A DNA stretch of 64,000 nt from Calliopum simillimum (lineage: Eukaryota > Arthropoda > Insecta > Diptera > Lauxaniidae), in the NCBI GenBank assembly GCA_951812925.1, contig OX638370.1:120356897-120420896 (forward strand). Direction: 5' to 3'. The position numbers and the translations under genes were made by a program. Below are positions 1 to 12,700 of the stretch, piece after piece; position 1 is the first letter of the stretch, and every line of letters starts with the position of its first letter. Below the pieces are notes generated by a model, which was not told where the DNA came from, searched no databases, and saw only the letters and a program-made list of their open reading frames with translations.

Positions 1-521
1 CCGTATTTTAATAACAAATGGTACTTGAACCGAATTCTCCCAGATTGTTGTTTTTGCACACTGGATCTACCATATTGCCAAATTTGAGCGAAATCGGAGA
101 AAAAAAAATTTTGAGCTGGTACACTTGGCATGGAGTGCTTCATATATATAAAGAAAATCTCGAAGACTGTGAGATCTGGAGTGTGCAAAAGTGTGCTTTT
201 CAGTCAATAATTCTGTTTTGCTTTTTCACGTGTAGATGCGACTAAATGTGCAGATCAAGGCTTTTTTGATTCTACAAAGATTCCTTCTTTGTTCTCGCTT
301 AGTTTAAGATCAAATTTTGGTATGCAGCTTTCCGAAATTACATTTTTATTCAATCCTTAAGTGTTTACGGCGGAACCTCCAGTATTAAATGTTTTTGTGA
401 TGGTGATTTCGTTAGTTCATTTTGCACTACGCACTCCTCAAACGGGAAGCACGCCAAGTGTACCAGTAGCTAAAGTTTTGATGGGACCGCTTTGGGTACC
501 AATGTCTGATATAAATAATGC

Positions 522-640
522 GCCATGGCTATAACGGCTCAAATGGTGATGATGTCATACTTGCCACGACACCTTCTCTGCGTTACAAACGGAAGGACAA
601 AGTGAATATACATTGGGTTAGGTTTGATTAGCGCGGGAGA
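522..640 (-). repeat. Fragment of the dispersed HINE-like repeat
   Basis: Diverged partial copy, in reverse orientation, of the repeat present in full at 27327-28417. The recognisable part is the stretch with 'gcgttacaaacggaaggaca' and 'aaagtgaatata', which matches the 5' block of the other copies (compare 44327-44440). It abuts the LINE tail that follows. Confidence 0.55.
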
Positions 641-1157
641 TAGCAGTTGCTATCATAACTTAGGCCAAGATTGGACCCATTTTGTACGCGATATATACTT
701 CGTTGTCAACCTATATGAACCATTTAGAAATTTTTATAAGCTCCAAAATGGATTTGGGACTCTTCTGAGCGTTATCTTAAAGAGAGTCGAAAAAATGACT
801 TTCGAACACCTTATAACGTCGGTTAGCAAACGCTGGGCATTCACATAGGAAATGAAAAATGGACTCTTCGACATCAGGATCTTTACAGCTTCTACAAAAA
901 TCACCTACGTCGGTAAGACCCAACCTTGAGGCGTGCCTACCTACAAAGTAGTGCCCTGTGATGACACCAATTAAGGTTCTGAGGGTTTGCCAGTCTAATG
1001 AGATAATTTTTCGTGTTCTATTTGCGTCATAAAGTGGCCATATCACCCTTGACGTAGAACATGTTGTTAAATTAGACCATCTGAAATTAGTCCATAGAAT
1101 ACATTTTGAGTCAATATTGGCTCTAATTAATGCAAGTGGTTTCATAATATAGGTCAT
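640..1157 (-). pseudogene. 3' remnant of a LOA/R1-like LINE (ORF2 C-terminus and 3' UTR)
   Basis: A 126-codon open frame on the minus strand (777-1157) resembles the C-terminal part of ORF2 of jockey/LOA-group non-LTR retrotransposons. It has the segment TLIGVITGHYFVGRHASRLG followed by a Cys/His cluster (CRSC, then HFLCECPAF), the usual end of these proteins. Just downstream another frame continues with a typical ILELIKISKWF-like ending, so a frameshift lies near 780. The following sequence down to about 640 looks like the 3' UTR. The element is truncated at its 5' end: no RT or endonuclease is seen. Family assignment is from memory of such proteins; the clade is uncertain. Confidence 0.6.
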
Positions 1158-2014
1158 ACATTGGGTTAAGACATAAAAAAAAAATAAAATTTCAAGACAT
1201 TCCAGAAATGTCTTACAACCATATTTATATTTTATATATTAAAAGAAGAAGCTGCTACTAAACCCATTGAGGAGACTGCATCACTATGCACTTGACTGTG
1301 TAGACTGTGAGAGCCTTTATGTATGTTCTAATGAGCAACAGCAGTTCATTCGTTTTGACTTACAGCCCAGTAATAGTTTGATTGCAAAGTAGTCAGGTTG
1401 AAGATGAGTTCGAATAAAGATAAGCGTAGCGACTGCTATTGTGAAATTAAGTACTTCATCTAACGATAAAAGTGTATAAAGCATTTCATGCTTAGGTTCG
1501 TGCAAAGTTTACGCGTGAATTTTTTCAGAGGTTTTTAGCACATTTTATAATTTTTTAAAAATTGGTAAAAAAAATTGAAAAACTTTCAAAAAATCTGAAA
1601 AAACTCACACATATTCTTTGCACGATTCTATGCATTCTTCGTAAGACACCTTGCTTTTGAGTAAAAATTTGTTTTTTCGACTGCGTAATTGAAAAACAAA
1701 AAAATCACGATTTTTGGAATCGAACAGTATACTACAAAAATAAAAAAAAAAAATATAATTTTGTTAACTCCAAAATTTTTGAAGCAAATTTTGGTATTTA
1801 TTCTGTGCAGAAAGAAAAGTTATGACATGTTTGTTTTTGCTAAAATGGGACTTTAAGAGATTCAAATCGCTGCATTGGTTTTTTTCTGAACAAAATGATG
1901 CTGATAACGTTTTTGAGAGTCCTTTTAACTTTTAGAATGGAGTCAGCGTGGCCTTTCTGTTGTCTTATACAAATTGAACCAGTTTAATGTATGTATTTTT
2001 TTTGTATTTTTCAG
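1158..2014. other. Spacer or intron upstream of serpin A; no gene seen
   Basis: AT-rich sequence with A/T runs (1540-1760). If serpin A shares the gene plan of its paralogs, this is the end of its intron 1. I found no TATA plus initiator and no ATG followed by a phase-1 donor here, so the first exon may lie to the left of the window. Confidence 0.4.
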
Positions 2015-5000
2015 TTTTTACTTACATCTGTTATGTTATCATTTTGTTAACACTACAAATTGGCGTTCTAAATGGTGATATAGTTAACAAACTCTTAGGT
2101 CATATTAAAACTGAAGATAACGCCAATGATTTAATTGCTGCTTCAACCCTGGAAACCGGTGGAGCAGTGTCATTTTTAGCAGGCGAATCAGATACCGCGT
2201 CTGAGCTACGTTTGCAACTCGCCCTTAGAGATAAAAGCAGAGATAAATTAGCTAAGATTATGGGCGAAATGCAAAATAATACGTTCAATAAAATATATAT
2301 ACACAAATCTTTAAAGCTACAAAGCCAGTTTCAAAAAAGACTTGGTGATATGCATTTCAAGACAGAGTTCGTACAAATGTCAACTGGCTCAAAAGTTGCA
2401 AAAACGATAAATAACGAAGCAAAAAAAGTAAAGATTTTTGATTTAGTCAGAGCGCATGATATCGATAATGATACTTTAGCAATTGTATTCAGCCGAAGAT
2501 CTTCAAATCTTCAATGGAAGAATGCATTTAAAGATTCTAAAAACCCGATGAAATTTAAAGGTATTAAAAAAACTTTTAATGCGAAATCGATGACATATTC
2601 GGGCGATTTGAAATTTGGTGAAATTCCGAAATTGAATGCTGCCGCTTTAGAAGTGCCATTAAGTGGAACCAATACGAGATTGCTTTTGCTCCTTCCAAAA
2701 AAAGCTAATGGCTTAAATCAGCTAGTGCGAGGCCTAGTGAAAGAAAATTATTGGAAAGTTTCGGAAAAACTTCATAAGAAAAATATCGAACTTAATCTTC
2801 CAAAATTCAAAATTGACGTTAGAGGATCACTGCGACCATTATTACTAACGGTTATTATTGCTTTAAAATTATTTTATAAATTATGCAGTGCAAAATATAT
2901 GAGTGAGATCTCAATAACATTTAGTAGGATCGCTGATTCCGAATCTGGTGACTGTTTCTTCTATCAGGTCGATGATCCAAGTTATCTTTGCTTTAAAGTG
3001 GAGAACACACTTTTTTCAGACACATGGCGTACATCCAGGAAGTAGTGTAGTTCACTTTTGCCAACGGCGCACAGCGCTAGCCGGTCATAACTCCGAAAAT
3101 TTTTGTTTTAAAAGTAATATTTTTTTGAAACAATTTAAAGTTAAATATCTAGATATATTTCAAGTACCAGAATACCAATAAATAATGCCATTTTTGAGTT
3201 TTCGCGTCTTAAACTTGATGAATTCAGAAAATGGTAATTTTTACAAAAATCTTTTAAAATATGTGAAAATTTAAATGAGTTTATCGTTAAAACTAAATAA
3301 TCTTACCTCTTGAAACTTATGGTGAGGATACTCTGGACTATTTTCTGAAGACTTGCGTACTTAGATGTTAGTTTTTTTTAATATAAAAGAAAATCTGAAT
3401 CAATACAAAAATCTCTAATTTCATTTCCTAAATTTACGAATTCGGCACTCTGTGCACTGTAACTAAAATGTTTTATGGAGTTGCAACGGCTAGATCATTT
3501 AAGTGTGTAATATGAGGTTCTTTGAAGGTTCTACGCATTTATCTGACTCCCCCATCAGTCCCCTTCATAGACTGCGATGAGTTTTTCTTCAGCGACTTTT
3601 CTGTATTCTTGCAACGCTCCAGTTTCGTTAAACTAATAACAATCAAAGTGTTTGAGGTAAAACAATAAAATTCGATTTCTGATATAGTATTAGCAGCATC
3701 TATTTATTTGTTCAAAATGGGCGTGTTCGGGTCAAGGACATGCCCACCTCCTATACAACCAAAAATTTAAAATCGCTATAACTTCGTTAATGTTTCAAGT
3801 ACAAAAATAAAATTAAATTTCTGAGTTAGTATAGATAGCATTAAGTCACTTCGTGATATTGAACGTGATCGGGTCAAAAACACGCCCACTTCCCATATAA
3901 CCAAAAATCTAAAATCGCCATAACTTCGTAAATATTTAAGGTACAACAATAATATTTATTATCTGAGTTAGTATTGATAGCACTAAGTTACTTGGTGAAA
4001 ATGGGCATTATCGGGTCAAAGACACGTTCACCTCCTATATAACCAAAAATCTAAAATCGCTATAGCTTAGTAAATGTTTCAAGTACAAAAATAATATTTA
4101 ATATCTGAGTTAGTATAGATATCATTAAGTCATTTGGTGAAAATGGGCGTGATCAAATCAAGGACAAGCCCACCTCCTATATAGGCCAAAATTTTGTCGT
4201 GATATAATCAATTTTTTAGAAAATTGTCCGCCATTTTGTTTACAAAAAAGATGATACCGAATTCGTAATCAGCGACCTCAAAAACCCCTTAAGCCACAAT
4301 TTTGTCGTGATATAATTAATTTTTAAGAAAATTGTCCACCATTTTGGATCCGCCATTTAGTTTACAAAAAAGATTATGCCGAATTCGAAATCGGCAACCT
4401 CAAAAGCCCCCTTAACCGCAGTTTTGTCGTGATATAATTAATTTTTAAGAAAATTGTCCGCCATTTTGGATCCGCCATTTTGATTTTAAAAAAATCGTTT
4501 TCAGATATAGAGTCAGCGATCCCCAAAACATAGAAACTGATATTTTTTTTTATTAAAAATAACCAGGCAAGAGTTATGACCAGCTAGAATAACATTCTAG
4601 ACCACTGTGCGGCGTCGAATAGCATTGATCTTCTTTAAACAATAATTTTAACTTTTTTATTTCAATCTTATATCTTTCTCAGATATCATTGAAGTAAGTT
4701 AAACAAATTTAGTATATTACTGTACAGTAGATGATATCTTGGAAAGTAATGTTTCAATTGAAAGTCTAAAAGGTTTTTTTTTTGACAAAACTGAACTACA
4801 CCTTCCTGGCTGTACGCCATATATTGTTATCTGCACTTTACGCCAAAAATTACTCCGATCGCAGACCTGATGAAGATTAATAGTCGCCAGATTCGGAAAC
4901 AACAACTCTAAATTAGTCAAAAAAATTATTGACATCTCACACAGAATTTTGTGTTGCACGATATTCGCTTTATTTGAAGGCGATTATAAATGAATCGGCA

Positions 5001-6233
5001 AATGTTAAAAGGGCGGAAGTCAATAAAGAGCAAAAGTAATGTCATAATATTAAATAGCTGTCATTTTGTTAGAAATCAATGAAATTAATCTCTTTTTCCA
5101 CAGAAAGTTTACTTAATAAAGTGAAAATTGATAACATTAAACCTAAGGAATAATATCGGTCAAATAACCTATTGTTATAGCACATAATGTGTATGACATT
5201 ACTTTTGCCCGTTATTGACTTCCGCCCTTTTAACATTTGCAAATTCAAATAATGCAGTGAATTTCATGGACAGGAAAATTTATTCCACGAAAATTTATCT
5301 CTGTCTCTGTAGCAGAATGTTCTTTTGAACTCTTGCAATATTCTTTGCTCAGCTGAGCAAATGCTTTTGAAATACTTGAATTATCGTCCTATCCATCTAA
5401 AATCTCTTGTCCATAGATATCTTGCTCTCTTGGTCACAAGACTTTTAGTGTGAGTCCATTGCTGAAGATTACACGATTTGGGATAAATGTATTTACGTTG
5501 ATTTTTTATCTGATGTCTTCATGGAATGAATTTCTGAAATCTCCGATCTATGTCCGACTGCAATTGATTTTACTCGCAAATGAATTTTATAATAAATTTC
5601 ACTATTATTTCTTTACGTTTCAAACATATTTAGATGGGTGTGAAAACAGGCCTCTCGGAAAATGCACGATTTGATAATTTGTTGAACGTCAAAAAAGGAA
5701 CACTATCCTCCTACATGCACGATTTCAACCAAAATAGATATATTGAGTTTGGAACTAAAGAAATAAAAGCAGCTTCTGCAATCGGTAAGTACTAAATTAT
5801 AAGTTATTTGTGCCTTTTTTAAAACTCTTATTTTCTATATAAATATATGTGCTTTTCCTTATAAATAGTTGTACAGTTCCAAAAAAGCCTTAAGAAAAAT
5901 ACTTATAACCATGTCGATACCGATGAAGATAATGAAGATAAGGAAGAAACCGACAATGAAACTGACGACGAGAACGAAGAATTTCCAGATATTGAGGTAT
6001 TGCCAGGTGATGAATTATTTACCGATGAATCAGAAAGTGATGAACTATCAATCGATGAATCATCAAACACTGCATTGTATAAAAAAGATAAAAATAACAA
6101 TAATAGCAAAAATAACAACAATAATAAAGTTAAAAATGCTAAGCGCGTTACATTTGACAGTCCATTTATGTACGCTGTCCTTAGCGGTAAGACCCCCTTA
6201 TATATGGGAACTTTAGAAGGTGAATTTAAGTAA
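2015..6233 (+). CDS. Serpin A: divergent secreted serpin with a giant acidic reactive-centre loop (5' incomplete)
   Basis: Spliced model: exon 2 2015-2850, exon 3 5634-5784, exon 4 5869-6233 (TAA). Exon 2 follows a pyrimidine tract and CAG and opens with a hydrophobic stretch (YICYVIILLTLQIG), a likely signal peptide, then the serpin body (AALEVPL, RLLLLLPKKANGL, ELNLPKFKI). Exon 3 gives the strand and hinge region (FGTKEIKAASAI), ending in phase 1. Exon 4 ends with the serpin signature VTFDSPFMYAV and YMGTLEGEF. Between hinge and signature lie about 95 residues instead of the ~20-25 normal for serpins: a Glu/Asp/Ser-rich stretch (TDEDNEDKEETDNETDDENE) and then a Lys/Asn-rich run. Exon phases match the three paralogs. 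The first exon was not found; alternatively translation starts at the ATG at 1987 (in frame through the acceptor). The intron 2 donor (GTTATT) is weak. Poly(A) signals lie at 6262-6282. Protease target unknown; inhibition is doubtful with such a loop. Confidence 0.8.
3650..4190. repeat. Tandem ~120-bp repeat in serpin A intron 2
   Basis: About four to five degenerate monomers. Each contains 'ctgagttagtatagatag', 'aaatgggcgt', 'cacgcccacctcc', 'atataaccaaaaat' and 'aaaatcgctataacttcg'. The core resembles the internal monomers of the HINE-like repeats at 27-29 kb, which suggests a derived array of the same repeat type. Confidence 0.7.
4190..4500. repeat. Tandem ~120-bp repeat, second type, in serpin A intron 2
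   Basis: Three monomers with the shared words 'ttttgtcgtgatataat', 'agaaaattgtccgccatttt' and 'ttacaaaaaagat', ending in 'cctcaaaa(a/g)cccc'. It directly adjoins the previous array. Confidence 0.7.
4992..5246. mobile_element. MITE with ~48-bp terminal inverted repeats
   Basis: The left arm starts at 4992 ('gaatcggcaaatg') and continues 'ttaaaagggcggaagtcaat'. The right arm (about 5192-5246) is its reverse complement with only a few mismatches, ending 'catttgcaaattc'. The arms enclose about 150 bp without coding potential. The candidate 4-bp target duplication is AAAT (4988-4991 and 5247-5250). It lies within intron 2 of serpin A. Superfamily not assigned. Confidence 0.75.
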
Positions 6234-6689
6234 AGAAGAATATTAACAATAATTTGTTAAAAATAAATGTTTAATAAATAAAATATTCCATTTCCATATC
6301 AAATTGTTTGTTTTCTTTTTATATTAAACTATTATCACCGGTGACAATTCACCTAAGGCAAATACACTGTTTTGTTTCCGTTTTGCATATAAAAAAGTCA
6401 GAGTATTGATAGAATTCAGTTATCTTCATTGTATGCAGAAAGCTTAGTGTATCCGTATCTTCAAACTGATTTACAAACACTATTTCCTTCTTAGTAGTTA
6501 GGCTACAATATTAAACAAAAATAATCCTTCTCCAAGTTCAGTTTATATCCATTTAAAATTTCTTGCAAATCAGCTTACTGATATTAAGCTTGATAATGCT
6601 CATGCATAAATTTTTCTTTAGTTTTCTTTCCCACTGTTTAATATAGCTCCACACAAAATTTCAGAAGAACGGGTGTCGTATACTTATAG

Positions 6690-7085
6690 GAATGAGCACT
6701 CTGCAACGGCGCAAAAACAGTACAAAAGTGTAGAAAACTATTGAAATAAATCGAAAAAAATCAGTGAAAATTCAGAAGTATTGAAAAACATCTAAAATAT
6801 CGATATAAGTTCAAAAGTGTCGAAAAACAATCAAAATATCGGTAACATTCCAAAAGTAGATATCAAGAAACCCAAAATATTGGTAAAAGTCGAAAAGTAT
6901 TGAAAAATATCTAAAATACGGACAAAAGTCTAAAAGTATTGAAAAATATCCAAAGTATCAGTTAAAGTCCAAAAGTATTGAAAAATATTGGAATAAATCG
7001 ATTTAATCGGTGAAAGTTCAAGAGTATCGAAAAACATGCCTAATATCGGTTAAAGTCTAAAACTATTGAAAAACATTCAAACTGC
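6690..7085. repeat. Tandem ~45-bp minisatellite
   Basis: Degenerate repeats of the type 'aaaagtattgaaaaatatc' followed by 'taaaatatcggtaaaagtc', about eight units. It lies in the spacer between serpins A and B. No coding potential. Confidence 0.65.
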
Positions 7086-7504
7086 TTTCACGGCATCACT
7101 ATATTTTTAATAACTTTTGAACCAATATCGATTACCCCAATTTCTTGTGGGATATAGTTCCTACACTTGTGGAGTGTCTCATAGACGGAGAAATTTGCTT
7201 AATTTTTATGTACCTATTTAAAATAGAGACTTTCAATAATATCTGAAAAATTTTGGTCAAAAAAATAACATTTTATTCCCTGGTCTGTGGTTAATATCTT
7301 AGAAATTTTATTTTTTTTTTTTTTTCAAAATCTAAACTTGTTGCTACATAACCTCATTTTTTAAAAGTTTTTTTACGTTTAATTTCTTAGGAGGCGCACT
7401 TGAGAAATGTTTGCCCAATTGCTCTATCAAACGGGTCATTCAGGGCCAAACATACGATTCTGATAAAAAATTTTCAACTTTCAAAATTTGTCGGCGAACA
7501 TCTA

Positions 7505-8617
7505 AAGGGTGATCCAATACGAGGCTCCTTTTCCAAATGGATTGTTTTGACAGCTATTATGTGTCAAATGGCTTGTTCATATAACGTTTGTGTTCAATAA
7601 TCAATACAACTCTATTATCATGAATAGACTTACTCCTGAACAGCGTTTGTTAATTGTGGAAACCTACTTACTACCAAAATCAGTCATCAGTTAGAGAATG
7701 TTTTAGAATTCTTCAACATCATTTTGGTCATTATGAGTTTCTAACGCACTATTCGTAACACCATCAATTCAACCCGTAACAATCCATTCGCCGCTGATCT
7801 CACGATCATTATGAATCATTATAGATCATTGTGGCGTATTTTGAGACGTGATCTTGGTCTGAAGGCCCGTAAAATACAGCTCGTACAAGAATTGAAGCCG
7901 GCTGATCTTGGTGTACGTTTTAATTTCGGTTTATGGGTCTTAAAACAACTTCAAATTAATTTATTATTTTTCGAAAAATTGTGTTTAACGACGAAGCTCA
8001 TTTCTGCTTCAATGGCTACGTTAACAAGCAAAATTTCCGAATTCGGGCCGATGAACAACCAGAAACAATCCAAGAGTTTCCAATGTATCCCGATAAATGT
8101 ATGGGCAGGAGGCATCATCTGACCGTATTTCTTCAAAAATGCGGATGAAGCCCGTGTTACGGTCAATAGTTCTTGCTTCAGAGCACTGATCAATGAATTT
8201 TTGTTGCCAAAAATTCAGGATATTAGTGTAGACGACCTCTGGTCTCAATAGGATGGCGCAACATGCCATACAGCTGGAGAAACAATCGCTTCAGGGAGGC
8301 AAACTTTCGATGAAAACATCATGTCAAGAAATGTTCCTGTTAATTGGTAAGCCCGAAACTATTGACGCTTTGGAAACCAACATAACTCGTGTTATTCAAG
8401 AAATACCGGCAGATGTGCTCGAAAGAGTTGTCGAAAATTGAACCCACAAAATGAACCATTTAAGAGCTAGTCGTGGGCGAAATTTCAACAAAATAATTTC
8501 TAAACATTGAGTTGTAGGAAACGAACTATCATTTCAAATAAAGATTTGCATCAATACATTGATTTTTATGTATTTTATTTAGAAAACAAAGTAGGAAGTT
8601 CTTATTTTATCACCCTT
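7505..8617 (+). mobile_element. Tc1/mariner-type transposon, defective copy
   Basis: The ends are inverted (left 'aagggtgatccaatacgagg', right ends 'ttattttatcaccctt') and flanked by TA on both sides (7503-7504, 8618-8619), as for the IS630-Tc1-mariner superfamily. The inside is a broken transposase gene read on the + strand (see the pseudogene entry). A deletion derivative of the same family lies in the opposite orientation at 14647-15371. Confidence 0.8.
7621..8505 (+). pseudogene. Broken DDE transposase of the Tc1/mariner-type element
   Basis: Recognisable blocks in order, in different frames: MNRLTPEQRLLIVETY at 7621; the helix-turn-helix part YRSLWRILRRDLGLKARKIQ near 7820; the first catalytic Asp block FNDEAHFCFNGYVNKQNF near 7990; WAGGII then PYFFKN near 8100; the second Asp block with DGATCHTA near 8250; then TIDALETNITRVIQEIPADV and HLRASRGRN near 8380-8490. 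The segment that should carry the third catalytic residue, between 'NVPVNW' and 'KPETIDAL', is missing. Stops and frameshifts are frequent, so it cannot make a transposase. The family is recalled from related insect proteins. Confidence 0.8.
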
Positions 8618-8884
8618 TATTATTGAAATGCGACAAATAGCCAGTTAATGGCCACCCTAATGTGCATAATCATGGTTACTCATACTCTTGCCGGGCCTAA
8701 TATGCTTACCGCACTTTTGAGGGTCGGAAAATCTGTAAAATTGTAATTCTAATGAAACTTACAAATAAAAATTGTACATCAAACAATAAGATGGCTTTAA
8801 AAAAGAAAAAAGTTTTTTTCCACTAAAAATAAAATTTTATTTTTTTATTTTCTTAAACTCATACTATAGTAGCCCTGAAAATTT

Positions 8885-9355
8885 CATTATAATGTACCCC
8901 ATTCACAGATTTTATCAAGGGGGCTCCGAACGGATTTTCTGATCAATGAAAAATGTTCACAAAAGCCCCTAAATCACCCCCCGTTCTCAGATTTTGTCGG
9001 GGTTTTCTGGAAGTAGAGTTCGTATCAGATTTTTTGACCAAAGAAAAATTATCACCAAAGCCTCTACCATCACCACTCATTCTCAGATTTTGCCGGCGAA
9101 ATGGAGATTGAATTGGATTTCCGGACCAATGGGAAAATGTTCACAAAAGCATCCAATAACACCCCTCATTCTCAGACTTTGTCGGGGTTTTCTGGAAGTA
9201 AAAAAAAAATAATAACAAAAGCCTCATGAATCCACCCCATCCGCAGATTTTGTCGGAATTTTCTGGAAGTAGGGCTCGTATCCGATTTTCTGACCGAAGA
9301 AAAATGATAACAAAAGCACCTTGCATCACCGCTCATTCTCAAATTTTGTCGCGAT
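8885..9355. repeat. Tandem ~95-100-bp repeat, about five units
   Basis: Each unit contains 'ttctcagattttgtcggggt', 'tttctggaagtag', 'ctgacc(a/g)aagaaaaat' and 'acaaaagc(a/c)cc'. It lies between the transposon copy and the promoter of serpin B. Open frames across it are periodic artefacts. Confidence 0.7.
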
Positions 9356-9608
9356 TTTTTTTTTTTTTTTTTTGTAATAATCCTATCCTTTAAACTCAGT
9401 GTGTGTATTGCAACTAAGATTGTTATCTTACGATTTTAGTTTTTTTTTGATTTTACATAATAAGGAGACAATCAATTTTGCTACGACCTTTCTAATGAGA
9501 CAAACATTTATCTAATTAATGATACAAGCGAGGCGGTATCTTTAAAGTATCTACTTAGGCTCGGTTTAAATTTATTTTTGTTGTTTCAGTACATATCAAA
9601 TGTCAGCA

Positions 9609-9646
9609 TATAAAAGAATTCCAAAATGTTACTTTTGTTTAGTTAA
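9609..9646 (+). promoter_or_regulatory. Core promoter of serpin B (TATA + initiator-like)
   Basis: TATAAAAG at 9609-9616 lies 32 nt upstream of an initiator-like TTTAGTT (A at 9641). The predicted 5' UTR runs to the ATG at 9730. Serpins C and D show the same spacing. Confidence 0.7.
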
Positions 9647-9729
9647 AAATTTGAAGTTGGACATTATACTTAGGTCCTTAAAAATAGTATTTTTGTTTTT
9701 TTTTTTTCAATAATAAATAAGCGAACAGT

Positions 9730-12700
9730 ATGAAAGGTATGTCAATGAAACTCAATGAAACTGAACTTTTAAATTGCAGCCAAGTTATAAATAGTAAAAA
9801 TGTTTCCAAGGAATTATATGGTGATATTCGGCATGATTAAAATATAACAAAAAATATAAAATATACCAACAGAAAAACAGTTAAAGTATTAGAATCAAAT
9901 GTAACAATTTCAAATTCTGAAGTTCTAAGGGCATGAGCTCAATGAAAAAGACTCTATTCATGGGCAATAAAGTGTTGCATGTATCTTATTTCTGAAACTA
10001 TGCCTGAAACGAGCCTTCTCTGCATTCATTCAAGATATCGTGTTGCAAGGTGTTATCAATTCATGTAATTTCTCATGTTTTTATTCGTTATCTATTCACA
10101 TAATCAAACTGTGCAGCATGCTAGCGAAGCAAAACAATTTTTTGGCAAAGTTAAGTAACAAATTTTGCAACTTTAATAAGATTTGTCATGCAAACTAAAG
10201 CAGCTGTAACCAGACAATTTGTATTACTAATTGGTTGTTGGAGAACTTGTAATATTCACGAAAAATAAAAAAATAAAAAATTATGCTTCATTGAATGTAC
10301 ACACTCTAATGCAAGTGTTTGATCTTAGTTAACTACATCCTAAGTAAATTTTTACGTTTCCAGTTTCATTTACAGTCATATGCATAACTATTTTGACAGC
10401 AAAAGTTCTGCATATTTTTGATTCTTACGAGTTATAATATACTAGTCGGCCGGGACCGACTTCGTTCGCCCGTTTTCGACACCTTTTAAAAGTGTATGTT
10501 CCTAATCTCATCTATATCTGCCAAACGGTCTCAGAAGGTCTTTTTTATATCGCTGTCTTGGACATTTTTCCAGCGGATGTTATTTGTCCCGGTGCTGTTT
10601 TTTTTAATATTCCGGGTGTTGCCGAAGGTATTTCAAATGAGAGTTTTTCACCTGATAGCATGTCTTCGAAAGCAAAAAATCGCGTAACTGATATTTGAAT
10701 TAAGGGATTTTGCAAGAACCCGGATGAAGCCGAAAGTATATCGAAAAAAAAATGTATCCTAAACCCTTGCCACGCAAAATATCTATGAAAGAAAATAAGA
10801 GTCATGCAAATCAGACAAATGGTTCTCGAGTTATGGAGACTCAGACAGACAGATAGACGTTGCATTTTGTATAGTAGTATGATATTTATATAAAACAAAA
10901 GTAGCATAATAAGCATATAATTTCCACAAAGTTATAAATAATATAAATTTTAAATGAGACAAATGTTAAAGTGTACGGTGGCATAAGTATTTTGACATCA
11001 CCTTACGCACAATCATTGTGTTTCAGGAAAAATTTCGATTCGAACGATTGAAAATTATTTCGTTTGCTTTGAGTCTGCACAGCTAAAAAAGTGAATTAAA
11101 AATTTTTTCCTCATGTAGTGATACCGTTTTTTTTTTTTTTATGTTTGATCTGTAGAAAGAACGGCTAGTCCGATTTTAACTAAAAATATTTCGTTATGTA
11201 TTATTTGTTGGGATTAATTTAAAAATTGTTGAGTTATAGTGGCCGAAATTTAAAATTTTGATAATATTGCAAAATTTTTCTGAACTAACCATTTGAAAAA
11301 GTTTAAGATTTATTATTGTCAATTTTTGAAGGAAATTTTTGAGCACTTGCGAATCAAGATCGGATATTTTTATTTTTTTTTTTTGAAAACGGCAACACTG
11401 CACTAGAAAAAAAAAATCATTTTACTTTTTTAGCTCAGCACACTCCAAGTAATTGAAATAAATTTGAGTCATTCGAATCACAATTTTTGATTTAAAAAAC
11501 TATTGTGCGTAAATGAATGTCAAAATACTTATGCCCACCATACATTTCAACATTTGGCTGCTTACTTTTTTCATAAAAGAGTGAATATATAAAAATTTAT
11601 GGTACTTACAAATAAAAGCACCTATGGAACTTATATATCATGCAGCTTATCTTGACATGTAAGTCGTAGAAGAATCTAAAATAGATTTTTTTTTGCCAAA
11701 ATAGTTATGTCGAGTGTGTACATCAGACTATAGGTTGCACTCATTGAATTGAATATCCACTAGACATTAAATTAATATCTTTAATTCTACAAATTTATCA
11801 TCTAAATTCAATGGCTTTTTTTAAACAATTTGCACCTCCTGGAAATACCTCAAAGTGTGCATTTTAATAACAAAAATAAAAATTTTTATCTTTTCAGCAT
11901 GGTTTCCATTAGTATTTTCTACACTAACATTTGTGATAGTAGTGAATTCTGAAATTGACATGAAAATAGATTTCCCTGGGCTTGAACAATTGACAGCATA
12001 TCTCAATCAAGCACTACGAAACCCTTATGGGAATTCATTGCACTCTCCCACTTCCATACAAGCTAGCCTTACAGCAGCATGGATTGCTTCACAAAAAGGC
12101 TCAAATACCAGTAAGGAGATTTATGCGATTAATAATGTTCATGGTGGCTTTCTTAGAACATCACACAGAGTAAATGATTTCTTAAAATCGACGAGTAACA
12201 CAATTTATGTGAACAAACGTTTCCAACTTAATGCCCAGCGAAAAGAAGCCTTTACAGCACCTACACATTTGAGAGCCCAGGACGTGTACATCGAAATGTT
12301 TGATGGTTTTGAAGTTGCAAAGATGGCAAATGAATTTGTTGCACAAAATACAAATGATCGAATTAAAGACATATTTAATGGTAATAATATCGATGATGAT
12401 ACCACGGCAATTTGGTTAAGTACTACAAAATTTCAAGTTGAATGGACAACACCTTTTGAAGCTTTTGGTAGTGATATTTTTAGCAACCAGCACGCATCAA
12501 TTGCAGTACAATTCATGTACCAGCGAGGTAAATTCCTACATGGAGATCTGCCCGAATTGGATGCAGTTGCTATAGAGATACCGATAAATGTTCGGAAGAC
12601 AGCGAGAATGCTAGTGCTAATGCCTAACAAATTAAACGGTTTGGAAGAACTATGTGATAGGGTATATAAGGCTGATTTTGGTAAGATACAAAAACATCTT

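Noticed and set aside
5903..6121. Minus-strand Ser/Leu-rich frame
   Set aside because: Exact shadow of the acidic exon 4 of serpin A.
11855..11897. Upstream extension of the large exon of serpin B as coding
   Set aside because: The frame there begins with GTG and the stretch is a pyrimidine-rich intron end with CAG; the spliced 7-nt exon gives a proper ATG and signal peptide. The same holds for 17307-17388 in serpin C.
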